Below, piece by piece: positions 16,153 to 24,482 of a DNA stretch of 64,000 bases. The DNA is taken from contig CACZWL010000005.1 of the NCBI GenBank assembly GCA_902784865.1, positions 49,438-113,437 of the forward strand, given 5' to 3'. The translations under genes and the position numbers were made by a program. The first letter of the stretch is position 1. Each line of letters starts with the position of its first letter. Source of the DNA: an uncultured Bacteroidota bacterium (GTDB lineage Bacteria > Bacteroidota > Bacteroidia > Bacteroidales > P3). The notes below the pieces were generated by a model. The model searched no databases. It was given only the letters and a program-made list of their open reading frames with translations, and was not told where the DNA came from.

Positions 16153-16845
16153 TCACTCCTCATACCGCGCCAGCTGCAGCGGCTCGCTTTGGTCGATGAG
16201 CTGCTGCGGCATGCGCAGCTTGCGCACCTTGGGGCGCAGGCCGATGCCGAAGCCGCCCAGCGCGTGCACCGCCGCCCACGAGTGGCGGTTCTGCGGCAGC
16301 TGGTCGTTCGGGATGTCGAGCGCCTTTTTGAACGTGCTCACGCCCCCGATGCCGAGGTCGAAGCTGAGGTACATCTCCTCGGTCATGTAGTAGCGCAGGC
16401 CTGCCTCCAGCCCGGCGCTGATGCCGTAGCGGTTGAAAGTCAGTTCGTTGCCGTGCGACACCATGCTGTTGTGCAATATCGCCAGGCCCATCGTGGCGCT
16501 GCCGTGGAGCTCCAGCCGCGGCGTGACCATCGTCGAGTGCCGCACCAGGAGCGACACGTCGTGCACCGTCGCCTCCTCGCGCAGGCTCACCGCTGCGGTG
16601 GCCACCTCCGTGTTGCGGTAGCGCAGCCCCAGGGCGAAGCCGTCGTCGCGCTTCAGGGCCAGCGTGAACGAGGCCGTCAGGCCTGTGTATGAGGGCGTCG
16701 CGTCCTCGATGGCCGAGAGGGCGGGGTAGTTCACAAAGCGCGTCAGGCCGAGCCCCGCGTGGTAGTCCAGGCTCCAGCGCCGCTCCTGCCCGAAGGTTGT
16801 TGTCGCCGCCAGCAGGGCGGCCGTCATGATGGCAATTCGTTTCAT
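16153..16845 (-). CDS. Outer-membrane beta-barrel protein
   Basis: The 230-residue protein has a signal peptide (cleavage near TTFGQ, residue 20) followed by alternating polar/aromatic strands (WSLDYHAGLGLTRFVNYP, GLTASFTLALKRDDGFALGL, ISAGLEAGLRYYMTEEMYLS). This is typical of 8- to 10-stranded porin-fold proteins (outer membrane beta-barrel domain). The last 25 residues are polar and do not end in an aromatic residue, which is unusual. The ligand or role is unknown. The gene stands alone, convergent to nothing and followed by the leader region of the accessory cluster. Confidence 0.7.
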   Translation of the reverse strand: MKRIAIMTAALLAATTTFGQERRWSLDYHAGLGLTRFVNYPALSAIEDATPSYTGLTASFTLALKRDDGFALGLRYRNTEVATAAVSLREEATVHDVSLLVRHSTMVTPRLELHGSATMGLAILHNSMVSHGNELTFNRYGISAGLEAGLRYYMTEEMYLSFDLGIGGVSTFKKALDIPNDQLPQNRHSWAAVHALGGFGIGLRPKVRKLRMPQQLIDQSEPLQLARYEE

Positions 16846-16951
16846 CGTTCAGAAAAATTGGTTCTGTATAAAAAAATGCTTCTGTATAAATGACGTGCAT
16901 CCCCCCCGTAATCTTACATCCGCCGCCCATTTTTTTTCTCCTCCCCCGGCT

Positions 16952-17180
16952 GCTCCCCTTCCCAAGGGGAGCTCCCCGCAGGGGTGAGGGGACCACTCCA
17001 TCCCCACCACCCAAGTGAGGAATAAGTTGATAAGAAGGGGAGAAGAAGAGGATACCTCTTATCCCCTTGTTATCAGCCAGTTGCAATCGGGCGATTTTGG
17101 CCCTTTTCCCGGTTTTTTTTCCAAATTTTTGCGCCGTTTTTCATTCTTGCTTCAACTGGCTGGTGCCTAGTCTCTTATCC
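16952..17180 (+). repeat. Intergenic region with hairpin and dispersed repeat A, copy 1
   Basis: A 9-bp hairpin (16952-16960 with 16964-16972) is followed by the repeat A core GGGGAGAAGAAGAGGAT (17036-17052), then a CAGCCAGTTGC-like word and a T-rich tail. Related copies start near 31966, 38829, 46608 and 52176. This gap (16846-17258) otherwise holds only the ZIP gene promoter. Confidence 0.6.
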
Positions 17181-17231
17181 CTATTTTTGGCTATTTTTGC
17201 CCCAAAGTGCTTCCATGTGCGGAAAAGTTAG

Positions 17232-17239
17232 TATTTTTG
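17232..17239 (+). promoter_or_regulatory. -7 box of the ZIP-lipoprotein-CobW operon
   Basis: TATTTTTG followed by CAC lies 19 bases before the ZIP start codon, so the leader is very short. No clear -33 TTTG at normal spacing. Confidence 0.55.
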
Positions 17240-17258
17240 CACCCTCAAACCACACCCT

Positions 17259-18035
17259 ATGGACACCACCGCACTCCTCCTCGGCCTCCTCCTGCCCCTG
17301 CTCGGCACCCTGCTGGGTTCCTCCTTCGTCTTCTTTATGAAAAAGGAGATGCCCGACCGCCTTCAAAAATCCCTGCTGGGCTTCGCCAGCGGGGTGATGG
17401 TGGCGGCCTCGGTGTGGTCGCTGCTGCTGCCCGCCATGGAGATGGGGGAGGGTAGGGGAGCCGCGGCCGTGGTGCCCGCTGCGGTGGGCTTCCTGCTGGG
17501 CATAGGCTTCCTGTTGCTGGTCGACGAGCTGACGCCCCACCTGCACATCGGCTCCTCGCGCGCCGAGGGTCCCCGCTCCAAGCTCTCGCGTACCGCCATG
17601 CTGGCCCTGGCCGTCACCATCCACAACCTGCCCGAGGGCATGGCCGTCGGCGTGGTCTTCGCCGGCAGCGGCCACGGCCTCACCCTCAGCGCAGCCCTGG
17701 CCGTCAGCATAGGCATCGCCATACAGAACATCCCCGAGGGTGCCATCATCTCCATGCCCATGCATGCCGCCGGCAACTCGCGCTGGCGCTCGTTCCTCAT
17801 CGGCACCCTGAGCGGTGTCGTCGAGCCCCTCGGTGCCCTGGCCATCCTCCTGCTGGCCTCGCTGCTCGGCCCCGCGCTGCCGTGGATGCTGGCCTTCGCC
17901 GCAGGCGCCATGATGTATGTCGTCGTCGAAGAGCTTATCCCCGAGGCCTCGCAGAGTGCGCACTCCAACCTCTCCACCCTCGGCTTCGCCGCAGGGTTCG
18001 TCCTCATGATGGTCCTCGACGTGCTGCTCGGATAG
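17259..18035 (+). CDS. ZIP-family metal transporter
   Basis: The 258-residue membrane protein has about eight hydrophobic segments and the ZIP signature metal-site helices: H122-N-L-P-E-G127 in TM4 and N157-I-P-E-G161 in TM5. ZIP proteins carry zinc or other divalent metals into the cytoplasm. The loop PHLHIG (93-98) may be an external or cytoplasmic metal-binding site. It is the first gene of a likely operon with a lipoprotein (41-base gap) and a His-rich CobW GTPase, which favours zinc as substrate. Confidence 0.93.
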   Translation: MDTTALLLGLLLPLLGTLLGSSFVFFMKKEMPDRLQKSLLGFASGVMVAASVWSLLLPAMEMGEGRGAAAVVPAAVGFLLGIGFLLLVDELTPHLHIGSSRAEGPRSKLSRTAMLALAVTIHNLPEGMAVGVVFAGSGHGLTLSAALAVSIGIAIQNIPEGAIISMPMHAAGNSRWRSFLIGTLSGVVEPLGALAILLLASLLGPALPWMLAFAAGAMMYVVVEELIPEASQSAHSNLSTLGFAAGFVLMMVLDVLLG

Positions 18036-18076
18036 CATAATATATATAAATGTATAAACTAAAACACAGAAACGAA

Positions 18077-18916
18077 ATGAAACGACTCACGCTTTGCTTC
18101 GCCATGGTGGCTGCTCTGCTGATGGCTGGTTGCGGCCACGAAAAGAAAGAATTCGCCACCCGTACCCTCGCCGGCCGGCAGTGCTACCAGATATCCTTCG
18201 CCGAGGAGCTTGACCCTTGGGGCGAGACTGCCGGGCTGAAGAAGACCTGCTCCGTGCAGTGGCCCGCCGAAGGACTCCTCTCCGCCGCTGCCGAACGCGA
18301 CCTTATTCAGCTCTGCTTTGGCGACAGCACCTCCGCCAGCATCGACGCCGCTCTGCAGGCCTGGCTCGCCAAGCCTTATCTCTTCATCGAGGACGACACA
18401 GACAGTGACTGCAAACCCGTCGACACGCTCGACGAGAGCCAAGAGCACAGCTACGTGAATATCGAATGTACGGCTCAGAACGACAGCGTGTTGGCTACCT
18501 TCGTCGTCAAGACGGAAAGCTATGGTATCGGCGCCGCCCACGGCTTCTACACGGCCGACTACCTGACCGTCGACCTCGAGAGCGGCAACGCCGTCCACCT
18601 CACCGACCTCGTCGCCGACACCAACCAGCTCTGCGAAGCCATCGCCCGCGCCATCCAGGACCTCGAGGTCAACCGCGACCTGCGCGAATGCCTCTACGAC
18701 GAGTTCCGCGACACCGACCGCATGCCCCTGCCGGGCAACTTCGTCATCGACAGCACGCATAGCGGCATCACCGTCGTCTATGGCCTCTACGAAGTCCAGC
18801 CCTACGCCTGCGGCATCCCCTCGGTGATACTGCCCATCTTCTGGCTCTCCAAGCACGTCGAACTCACCCCCTACGCCAAGCGCCTCTTCGGCCCCGGCAG
18901 CTATATTGAAGAATAA
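18077..18916 (+). CDS. DUF3298-type lipoprotein (RsiV-like C-terminal domain)
   Basis: From the Met at 18077 the protein has 279 residues and a lipobox ending ALLMAGC (C18). The middle part (VNIECTAQNDSVLATFVVKT, then YGIGAAHGFYTADYLTVDLE) and the segment SGNAVHLTDLVAD match the DUF4163/DUF3298 pattern found in RsiV and other envelope proteins. The C-terminal IPSVILPIFWLS region is the usual end of DUF3298. Its role is unknown; its place between a ZIP transporter and a CobW GTPase suggests a link to metal or envelope stress. Confidence 0.8.
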   Translation: MKRLTLCFAMVAALLMAGCGHEKKEFATRTLAGRQCYQISFAEELDPWGETAGLKKTCSVQWPAEGLLSAAAERDLIQLCFGDSTSASIDAALQAWLAKPYLFIEDDTDSDCKPVDTLDESQEHSYVNIECTAQNDSVLATFVVKTESYGIGAAHGFYTADYLTVDLESGNAVHLTDLVADTNQLCEAIARAIQDLEVNRDLRECLYDEFRDTDRMPLPGNFVIDSTHSGITVVYGLYEVQPYACGIPSVILPIFWLSKHVELTPYAKRLFGPGSYIEE

Positions 18917-18929
18917 AAAAACGAACGCA

Positions 18930-20228
18930 ATGAATACCATTCCTGTGCTGCTGCTCACCGGCTACCTCGGCAGCGGCAAGACCACCCTGCTGAACCGCAT
19001 CCTCAACAACCGCCGCGGCATCAAGTTCGCCGTCATCGTCAACGACCTGGGCGAGGTGAACATCGACGCCGACCTCATCGAGCGCGGCGGCGTCGTGGGC
19101 CAGAAAGACGACAACCTGGTGGCCCTTCAAAATGGCTGCATCTGCTGCACGCTGAAGATGGACCTCGTCGAGCAACTGCGCGACATCACCAGTCAGCGTC
19201 GCTTCGACTACATCGTCATCGAGGCCAGCGGCATCTGCGAGCCCGCACCCATAGCGCAGACCATCTGCTCCATACCCACCATGGGGCCCGAATACGTCAA
19301 GGACGGCGTGCCCGTGGTCGACAGCATCGTCACCGTCGTCGACGCCCTGCGCATGAAGGACGAGTTCGGCAGCGGCCACAACCTCCTCAAGCCCGGCCTC
19401 GCTGAGGACGACCTGGAAAATCTTGTCATCCAGCAGATTGAGTTCTGCAACATCATCCTGCTCAACAAGGCCTCCGAGGTGTCCGCCGACGAGCTGGGCC
19501 GCATACGCGAAATCATCCGCGCCATACAGCCCAAGGCCGAAATCATCCCCTGCGACTACTGCGACATCGACCTCGACAAGATACTCAACACCGGCCTCTT
19601 CGACTTCGACCGCGTGGCCACCTCGGCCGCCTGGATCGACGCCATCGAAGGTCACCACGACGACGAGGATGAAGAAGAGGACCACGAGCACCATCATCAC
19701 CATCATGATGATGACGATGACGCGCCAGCCACTAACGCATTGACGCATTCACACAATCACGCATTAGAGCACCATCACCACCACGGCGAGGGCGAGGCCG
19801 AGGAATACGGCATCAGCACCTTCGTCTACTACCGCCGCGAGGCCTTCGACCTCGGCCGCTTCGACGAGTTCGTGGCTCGCCATTGGCCCGGTTCTTCCGC
19901 CAAAGGCGAAAAAACGGTTGACGCCAAGAAGGCGTCGACCGTCATCCGCGCCAAGGGCATCTGCTGGTTCCGCTCCGAGCCCGACACCTGCTACCTCTTC
20001 GAGCAGGCCGGCAGCCAGGTCTCGCTGCGCGACACCGGCCAATGGTATGCCACCATGCCCGAGGATGAGCTGCGCGACTTCATGGCCCGCACCCCCGACC
20101 TGCAGCGCGACTGGGACGACACCTACGGCGACCGCATGCAGAAGCTCGTCTTCATCGGCCAGCACCTCGACCGCGCCGCCATCACCGCCGCCCTCGACGA
20201 GTGCCTCTTCCGCATTGGCGGTAAATAA
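18930..20228 (+). CDS. CobW/G3E-family GTPase metallochaperone with His-rich linker
   Basis: The 432-residue protein has Walker A GYLGSGKTT (11-19), the CxCC metal site at C70-I-C72-C73, NKAS as the guanine-specificity motif, and the CobW C-terminal domain (about 295-432). Between them is an extreme His/Asp/Glu-rich linker (about 240-292). COG0523 GTPases of this kind deliver zinc or other metals to client proteins. The linker contains four 8-bp DNA units (19733-19764) translated in frame as NALTHSHNHALE. The start 13 bases after the lipoprotein stop was chosen because it precedes TIPVLLLTGYLG directly. Confidence 0.93.
   Translation: MNTIPVLLLTGYLGSGKTTLLNRILNNRRGIKFAVIVNDLGEVNIDADLIERGGVVGQKDDNLVALQNGCICCTLKMDLVEQLRDITSQRRFDYIVIEASGICEPAPIAQTICSIPTMGPEYVKDGVPVVDSIVTVVDALRMKDEFGSGHNLLKPGLAEDDLENLVIQQIEFCNIILLNKASEVSADELGRIREIIRAIQPKAEIIPCDYCDIDLDKILNTGLFDFDRVATSAAWIDAIEGHHDDEDEEEDHEHHHHHHDDDDDAPATNALTHSHNHALEHHHHHGEGEAEEYGISTFVYYRREAFDLGRFDEFVARHWPGSSAKGEKTVDAKKASTVIRAKGICWFRSEPDTCYLFEQAGSQVSLRDTGQWYATMPEDELRDFMARTPDLQRDWDDTYGDRMQKLVFIGQHLDRAAITAALDECLFRIGGK
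19733..19764 (+). repeat. In-frame 8-bp tandem array inside the CobW gene
   Basis: Four units TAACGCAT, TGACGCAT, TCACACAA and TCACGCAT follow each other at exact 8-bp steps within the His-rich linker. The codons differ from the surrounding CAC/CAT/GAC run, so the segment looks inserted. Confidence 0.7.
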
Positions 20229-20279
20229 TTTGGTAGCGCCGACATCCAAAAAGAGCGTGGCACTTGTCTAGTCTTCATC

Positions 20280-20406
20280 GGTTATTCTGAGGTCTTGGAC
20301 TACCTTTGCCTTCCAATTACAACGTACAAGTCCACGCTCAATGGCGTGGAAGCCGTCGCTTCGGTCTGGAAGGCATCTAAAAAGTGTCCAAGTTTTCAGA
20401 ATAACC
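20280..20406. repeat. 127-bp nested palindrome between the CobW and PurM-like genes
   Basis: The outer arms 20280-20300 and 20386-20406 pair over most of 21 bases. Inside, 20308-20315 pairs with 20367-20374 and 20331-20337 pairs with 20344-20350 (six-base loop). The gap 20229-20635 holds this element, about 150 bases of AT-rich sequence without recognised features, and the PurM-like gene's promoter. Confidence 0.75.
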
Positions 20407-20587
20407 AGAGTTCAGCTGTTTCGCTTCTTTCCTATTCTATGATGTGCATATTTTATACTATGCGCTATGCTTCATTGGCATCTGTATTCGTTAATAATTC
20501 CGTTCGTTGTATCTGTACTCATGGCAGATATGTCGTTTTTTTCAGGCTGTAAAGATACGTCTTTTTCCCGACATGCAGAAATATATT

Positions 20588-20618
20588 TTTGCCATGTGAG
20601 AAATTATGTGTATCTTTG
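20588..20618 (+). promoter_or_regulatory. Promoter of the PurM-like gene
   Basis: TTTG at 20588-20591 and TATCTTTG at 20611-20618 have a 19-base spacer; the start codon is 17 bases after the -7 box. Confidence 0.75.
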
Positions 20619-20635
20619 CAGCCAAATTTGAACGC

Positions 20636-21802
20636 ATGGACAAGTACAACCAACGTGGCGTCTCGGCCTCGAAAGAGGACGTGCACAACGCTATCAAGAA
20701 TATCGACAAGGGGCTCTATCCCAAGGCTTTCTGCAAGATTATCCCCGACCTGCTGGGCGGCGACGAGCAGTATTGCAACATCATGCATGCCGACGGCGCA
20801 GGCACCAAAAGCAGCCTGGCCTACATGTACTGGCGCGAGACGGGCGACCTCTCCGTCTGGCGCGGCATCGCCGTCGACGCCATCGTCATGAATACCGACG
20901 ACCTGCTCTGCGTCGGCGCGCTGGACCACATTCTCCTCTCCTCCACCATCGGGCGCAACAAGCAGTTGGTCCCCGGCGAGGTCATCTCCGCCATCATCGG
21001 CGGCACCGAGGAGTTCTGCCAGACCATGCGCGATATGGGCATCGACATCATGCTCACCGGCGGCGAGACGGCCGACGTGGGCGACCTTGTCCGCACTGTC
21101 ATCGTCGACAGCACCGTCACCGCCCGCTTGCGCCGCGCCGATGTCGTCGACAACGCCCGCATCAAGGCCGGCAACGTCGTCGTGGCCCTCGCCTCCTTCG
21201 GCCAGGCCTCATACGAGACGGCCTACAACGGCGGCATGGGCAGCAACGGCCTGACCTCGGCCCGCCACGACGTCTTCAGCCACGAGTACGCCGAGCGCTA
21301 CCCCATGTGCTACGACCAGAGCCTGCCGCAGGACGTCGTCTTCTGCGGCTCGAAGCTCCTCACCGACCCCACCGAGGTGCCGGGCGTCGACGCCGGACAC
21401 CTGGTGCTCTCGCCCACAAGGACTTACGCGCCCATCATACGCCGCGTCCTCGACGAGTACCGCCCCAAGATCGACGGCATGATACACTGCTCCGGCGGAG
21501 CGCAGACCAAGGTGCTGCATTTTGTTGACAACCTGCATGTTGTGAAGGACAATCTCTTCCCCGTGCCGCCGCTCTTCAAGATGATACACGACGAGAGCGG
21601 CACCGACTGGCAGGAGATGTACAAGGTCTTCAACATGGGCCACCGCATGGAGCTCTACACCGACGAGGCCACGGCCCGCGGCATCATCGACATCAGCCGC
21701 AGCTTCAACGTCGACGCCCGCATCGTCGGCCGCGTCGAGGCCGCCGAAAAGGCCCAGGTCACCGTCAAGAGCGAGAACGGAACATTCGAGTATTTTAACT
21801 AG
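20636..21802 (+). CDS. purM: AIR synthase (PurM)-like protein
   Basis: The 388-residue protein has the PurM/AIRS fold: an N-terminal ATP-binding half with HADGAGTKSSLA, VNTDDLLCVGA-like MNTDDLLCVGALDHILLS and LTGGETADVGDLV, then a C-terminal domain with NGGMGSNGLTSARHD and MIHCSGGAQTKVL. AIR synthase closes the imidazole ring in purine synthesis. The acidic and Gly-rich motifs are kept, but the protein is about 40 residues longer than most PurM and belongs to the Bacteroidota 'AIR synthase-related' branch. It starts at the Met after the promoter; another Met at 20606 would lie in the promoter. Confidence 0.85.
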   Translation: MDKYNQRGVSASKEDVHNAIKNIDKGLYPKAFCKIIPDLLGGDEQYCNIMHADGAGTKSSLAYMYWRETGDLSVWRGIAVDAIVMNTDDLLCVGALDHILLSSTIGRNKQLVPGEVISAIIGGTEEFCQTMRDMGIDIMLTGGETADVGDLVRTVIVDSTVTARLRRADVVDNARIKAGNVVVALASFGQASYETAYNGGMGSNGLTSARHDVFSHEYAERYPMCYDQSLPQDVVFCGSKLLTDPTEVPGVDAGHLVLSPTRTYAPIIRRVLDEYRPKIDGMIHCSGGAQTKVLHFVDNLHVVKDNLFPVPPLFKMIHDESGTDWQEMYKVFNMGHRMELYTDEATARGIIDISRSFNVDARIVGRVEAAEKAQVTVKSENGTFEYFN

Positions 21803-21877
21803 CCCTAGGAAGTCCTAGGATTTCCTAGGACTTCCTAGGACTCCCTAGGACTTCCTAGAATCCCTAGATTTCCTAGA
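21801..21877 (+). repeat. 10-bp period CCTAGGA array
   Basis: Eight units of 10 bp share the core CCTAGGA or CCTAGAA; the first seven cores are exactly 10 bp apart (first at 21804). The array fills most of the 91-base gap between the PurM-like gene and the Bax-inhibitor-like gene. Confidence 0.85.
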
Positions 21878-21893
21878 AAAAAAACAATAACCA

Positions 21894-22592
21894 ATGGCAG
21901 AAGCAACCTTTGTCGACACCTTCAACAACCGCAAACAAGCCCGTTTGCAGAGCGGCGAGGCCGACCGCCTCTCGGCGCGCAGCTACAACCTGGCCCTCAC
22001 CGGCCTCCTGGCCTACGGCCTGCTGCTCAACGCAGTGATTGTCTACTACTTCGCCTATCCGCTGATGAACGCCCTGCAGGGCGTCAGCCCCTGGGTGCTG
22101 CTGCTGGGCTACCTGGTGCCCACCTTGGCCGGCATCGTCATGGCCGCCAAGTCGCAGAACCCCATGGTCAGCTTCATCGGCTACAACCTCGTGGTGCTGC
22201 CCATCGGCATCATGCTGGCCCTCGTGGTGCCCGGCGTGCCGGCGGGTATCGTGGTGAAAGCCATGGCGTTGACCGGCATGGTCACCCTCACCATGGCCCT
22301 CCTCGCCATCGTGCGGCCGCAGGTCTTCCTGGGCCTCGGACGCACGCTGCTCATCGCCCTCGTCGTCGGCATCGTGGCCGAGGTCGTGGCCACCTTCCTC
22401 CTCGGCTACCGCGGCGAGCTGTTCGACTGGTTCTTCGTCCTCCTCTTCTCCGGCTATATCGGCTACGACGTGGCCAAATCGCAGGCCTACCCCAAGACGC
22501 TGGACAACGCCGTGGACAGCGCGCTGGATATTTATCTCGATGTCATCAACCTCTTTATCAGGCTGTTGAGCATATTGGGGCGCCGCGACTAG
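21894..22592 (+). CDS. Bax inhibitor-1/YccA-family membrane protein
   Basis: The 232-residue protein has seven hydrophobic segments after a short polar N-terminus: among them LALTGLLAYGLLLNAVIVYYF, WVLLLGYLVPTLAGIVMAA and FFVLLFSGYIGYDVAKSQ, then a last segment NLFIRLLSILGRRD. The order and the paired acidic residue near the end (YDVAKSQAY, then ALDIYLDVINLFIRLL) match the BI-1 family, which leaks calcium or protons and is tied to membrane-protein quality control (YccA with FtsH). It stands alone between a short repeat array and tRNA-Gly. Confidence 0.9.
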   Translation: MAEATFVDTFNNRKQARLQSGEADRLSARSYNLALTGLLAYGLLLNAVIVYYFAYPLMNALQGVSPWVLLLGYLVPTLAGIVMAAKSQNPMVSFIGYNLVVLPIGIMLALVVPGVPAGIVVKAMALTGMVTLTMALLAIVRPQVFLGLGRTLLIALVVGIVAEVVATFLLGYRGELFDWFFVLLFSGYIGYDVAKSQAYPKTLDNAVDSALDIYLDVINLFIRLLSILGRRD

Positions 22593-22657
22593 AATTTTTT
22601 TTTCGCCTGCGGCACAATAAAGTGTTGCGGTATGCGTTTTTGTAGGCGCATTGAAGT

Positions 22658-22733
22658 GCGATAGTAGCTCAGTTGGCAGAGCGGCGGCTTCCCAAGCCGC
22701 AGGTCGCGGGTTCGACCCCCGTCTATCGCTCCA
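22658..22733 (+). tRNA. tRNA-Gly (anticodon CCC)
   Basis: A complete cloverleaf of 76 nt: acceptor stem GCGATAG/CTATCGC, D-arm AGCTCAGTTGGCAGAGC, anticodon loop CTTCCCAA, T-arm CGCGGGTTCGACCCCCG, discriminator T and encoded CCA. The anticodon CCC and discriminator U indicate glycine. Confidence 0.93.
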
Positions 22734-22779
22734 CAGAAGGTCTCCGTGCCCCCCCCCCGCTCCGAGGCAGGGTCACGGC

Positions 22780-22985
22780 AACGGCGGCAAGATTTATTCA
22801 CGACAGCGACAACAGGGGAAGCGCAACGTGCGCTTCCCTTTCTTCATGCCACGCCTGGCACCTGGACAACCCGCGCCCCTACGGCTGCACTGACGAAATC
22901 CCCAACCGAGTAATTGGCCGTAAATTGCCCTGCGCAAGCCTTAGCGCAATTAGAATAATCCACCGTTAAAAAGAAAAATTGCCGT
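22780..22985 (-). repeat. Dispersed repeat C, copy 1 (inverted)
   Basis: Read on the minus strand this region shows AACGG..GAATT words, CTTGCGC(A/T)GGGCAATTTAC, AATTACTCG, and a hairpin around GGAAGCGCA/TGCGCTTCC followed by CTGTTGTCG and GTCGTGAATAA. The same order occurs at 35527-36027 and 38535-38800 in plus orientation. The long gap 22734-23482 holds this repeat, repeat B copy 2, one GC hairpin and the yitT promoter. Confidence 0.75.
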
Positions 22986-23026
22986 TGAAAAGAATAAAAT
23001 CCGCCGTCAGAAGAGCCTGCCGTTGC

Positions 23027-23138
23027 CGAAATGTTAATGGATGTTAAACACACCCTTGTTTAACATCCATTAACATTTCGCTTTTCAGTCACTTTTCATG
23101 TACCTACCATATACCTACCATTCACCTACCAGATGGCT
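23027..23138 (+). repeat. Dispersed repeat B, copy 2: perfect 24-bp hairpin plus 11-bp array
   Basis: The stem pairs 23027-23050 with 23057-23080 perfectly around the loop CACCCT, the same loop as copy 1. CTTTTCAGTCA follows, then three 11-bp units at 23101-23133. The arms differ from copy 1 at several positions, always on both strands. Confidence 0.88.
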
Positions 23139-23315
23139 TAAGTTGTTGAAAAATAGATATTTGATTGTAAGTTACTGTATGGCAGCTGTTTACGGGACTT
23201 GAATCGCGGTTTTTTGCCGTCCGGGGAGCTTCCGCGATACTCTCGGAAACGGGTCGCCAACTTTCTTAACAACAGTTAAATTAACGTTTTTTAAGAAATT
23301 TACGGGCTTTTTTTA

Positions 23316-23347
23316 GTGCGGCCCCCGCCGCCAGGCGGGGGCCGCAC
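23316..23347. terminator. 14-bp GC-rich hairpin
   Basis: A perfect stem, 23316-23329 with 23334-23347, loop GCCA. It lacks a T-run on the plus strand, but the minus strand would read into an A/T-rich stretch; terminator or insulating role is possible. Confidence 0.5.
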
Positions 23348-23396
23348 CGGAGCCGCAACCGGACCGCGCAAAAAAAATCGTTATGCGCGAAGATAT

Positions 23397-23429
23397 TTTG
23401 CGCGATATTATAATAAATTCGTATCTTTG
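23397..23429 (+). promoter_or_regulatory. yitT promoter
   Basis: TTTG at 23397-23400 and TATCTTTG at 23422-23429 with a 21-base spacer, 53 bases before the start codon. Confidence 0.7.
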
Positions 23430-23482
23430 CACTTTGTCAAACACATAATAAAAATTCATAAAAACTACACAATAAAACAGTT

Positions 23483-24439
23483 ATGGCTATCACCAACACC
23501 AACAAGAACCTCAAGAACGAGATTATCGCCTATGTCATGCTCATCGTCGGCAGCGCCCTTTTCGCTATCGGCGACGTGATGTTCGTCAACCCCTACCTCA
23601 TGGCTCCGGGCGGCACCTATGGTCTCTCCAACGTCTTCAACACCCTCTGGCCGTGGAAGATATCGCTCTATGCCATCTGCATGGACATCCCGCTGCTCCT
23701 CATCGGCACCTGGATCCTCGGCCCCAAGTTCGGCATCAAGACCATCATCTCCACCGTCCTCATCTTCGGCTTCACCTACCTCCTCGAGATTTGGTGGGGC
23801 TATAACCCCGTCATCCACGACGGCACCATCGTCACGGCTCCCGTCGAGGGCCTCTCCATGGTCCAGATTCCCCACGACGGCGGCTTCTTCGTGCCCGACT
23901 ACTTCCTCAACACCGTCGTCGCCGGCCTCATCTATGGCCTCGCCATCGGCCTCATCTTCAGGTCCGGCGCCACCAGCGGCGGCTCCGACATCATCTCCAT
24001 GATACTCCACAAGTACACCAAGATCTCGCTCGGCACCCTCGTCATGATTGTCGACGGCATCATCACCCTCTCCACCCTCGTGGCCTTCGGCGACATACGC
24101 CTCCCCATCTACTCCGTCATCGTCATCTACATCGAGGGCAAGGTCATCGACCTCGTCGTCGAGGGCATGAAGTCGTACAAGACCATGTTCATCGTCACCG
24201 ACAACACCGAGGCCGTGCGCGACTACGTCATCAACGAACTCAAGCGCGGCGGCACCTGCCTCACCGGCACCGGCCTCTACCAGGGCAACGAGCGCAAGAT
24301 GCTCTATGTCACCCTCGACCGCGCCGACATGGTCAAGCTCAAGTCCAACCTCCACCGCATCGACCCCAAGGCCTTCGTCAACATCATGGACAGCGCCGAG
24401 ATCCTCGGCACCGGCTTCCGTGCCCTCCCCAAAGAGTAG
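23483..24439 (+). CDS. YitT-family membrane protein with DUF2179 domain
   Basis: The 318-residue protein opens with membrane segments (IIAYVMLIVGSALFAIGDVM, ISLYAICMDIPLLLIGTWIL, TIISTVLIFGFTYLLEIWW) and carries GLIFRSGATSGGSDIISMIL, the typical YitT loop. The C-terminal cytoplasmic DUF2179 domain (about 215-318) contains VTDNTEAVRDYVINELKRG and GTGLYQGNERKMLYV. The function of YitT proteins is unknown; a transport role is suspected. It has its own promoter after a repeat-rich gap, and the glycosyltransferase gene follows 43 bases later. Confidence 0.9.
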   Translation: MAITNTNKNLKNEIIAYVMLIVGSALFAIGDVMFVNPYLMAPGGTYGLSNVFNTLWPWKISLYAICMDIPLLLIGTWILGPKFGIKTIISTVLIFGFTYLLEIWWGYNPVIHDGTIVTAPVEGLSMVQIPHDGGFFVPDYFLNTVVAGLIYGLAIGLIFRSGATSGGSDIISMILHKYTKISLGTLVMIVDGIITLSTLVAFGDIRLPIYSVIVIYIEGKVIDLVVEGMKSYKTMFIVTDNTEAVRDYVINELKRGGTCLTGTGLYQGNERKMLYVTLDRADMVKLKSNLHRIDPKAFVNIMDSAEILGTGFRALPKE

Positions 24440-24482
24440 GCCCTGACACAACAATATCCACACAACTCCGTTACAACCTATT

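Noticed and set aside
22741-22755. Tandem second tRNA after tRNA-Gly
   Set aside because: Only a poly-C run and repeat C follow; no second cloverleaf can be drawn.
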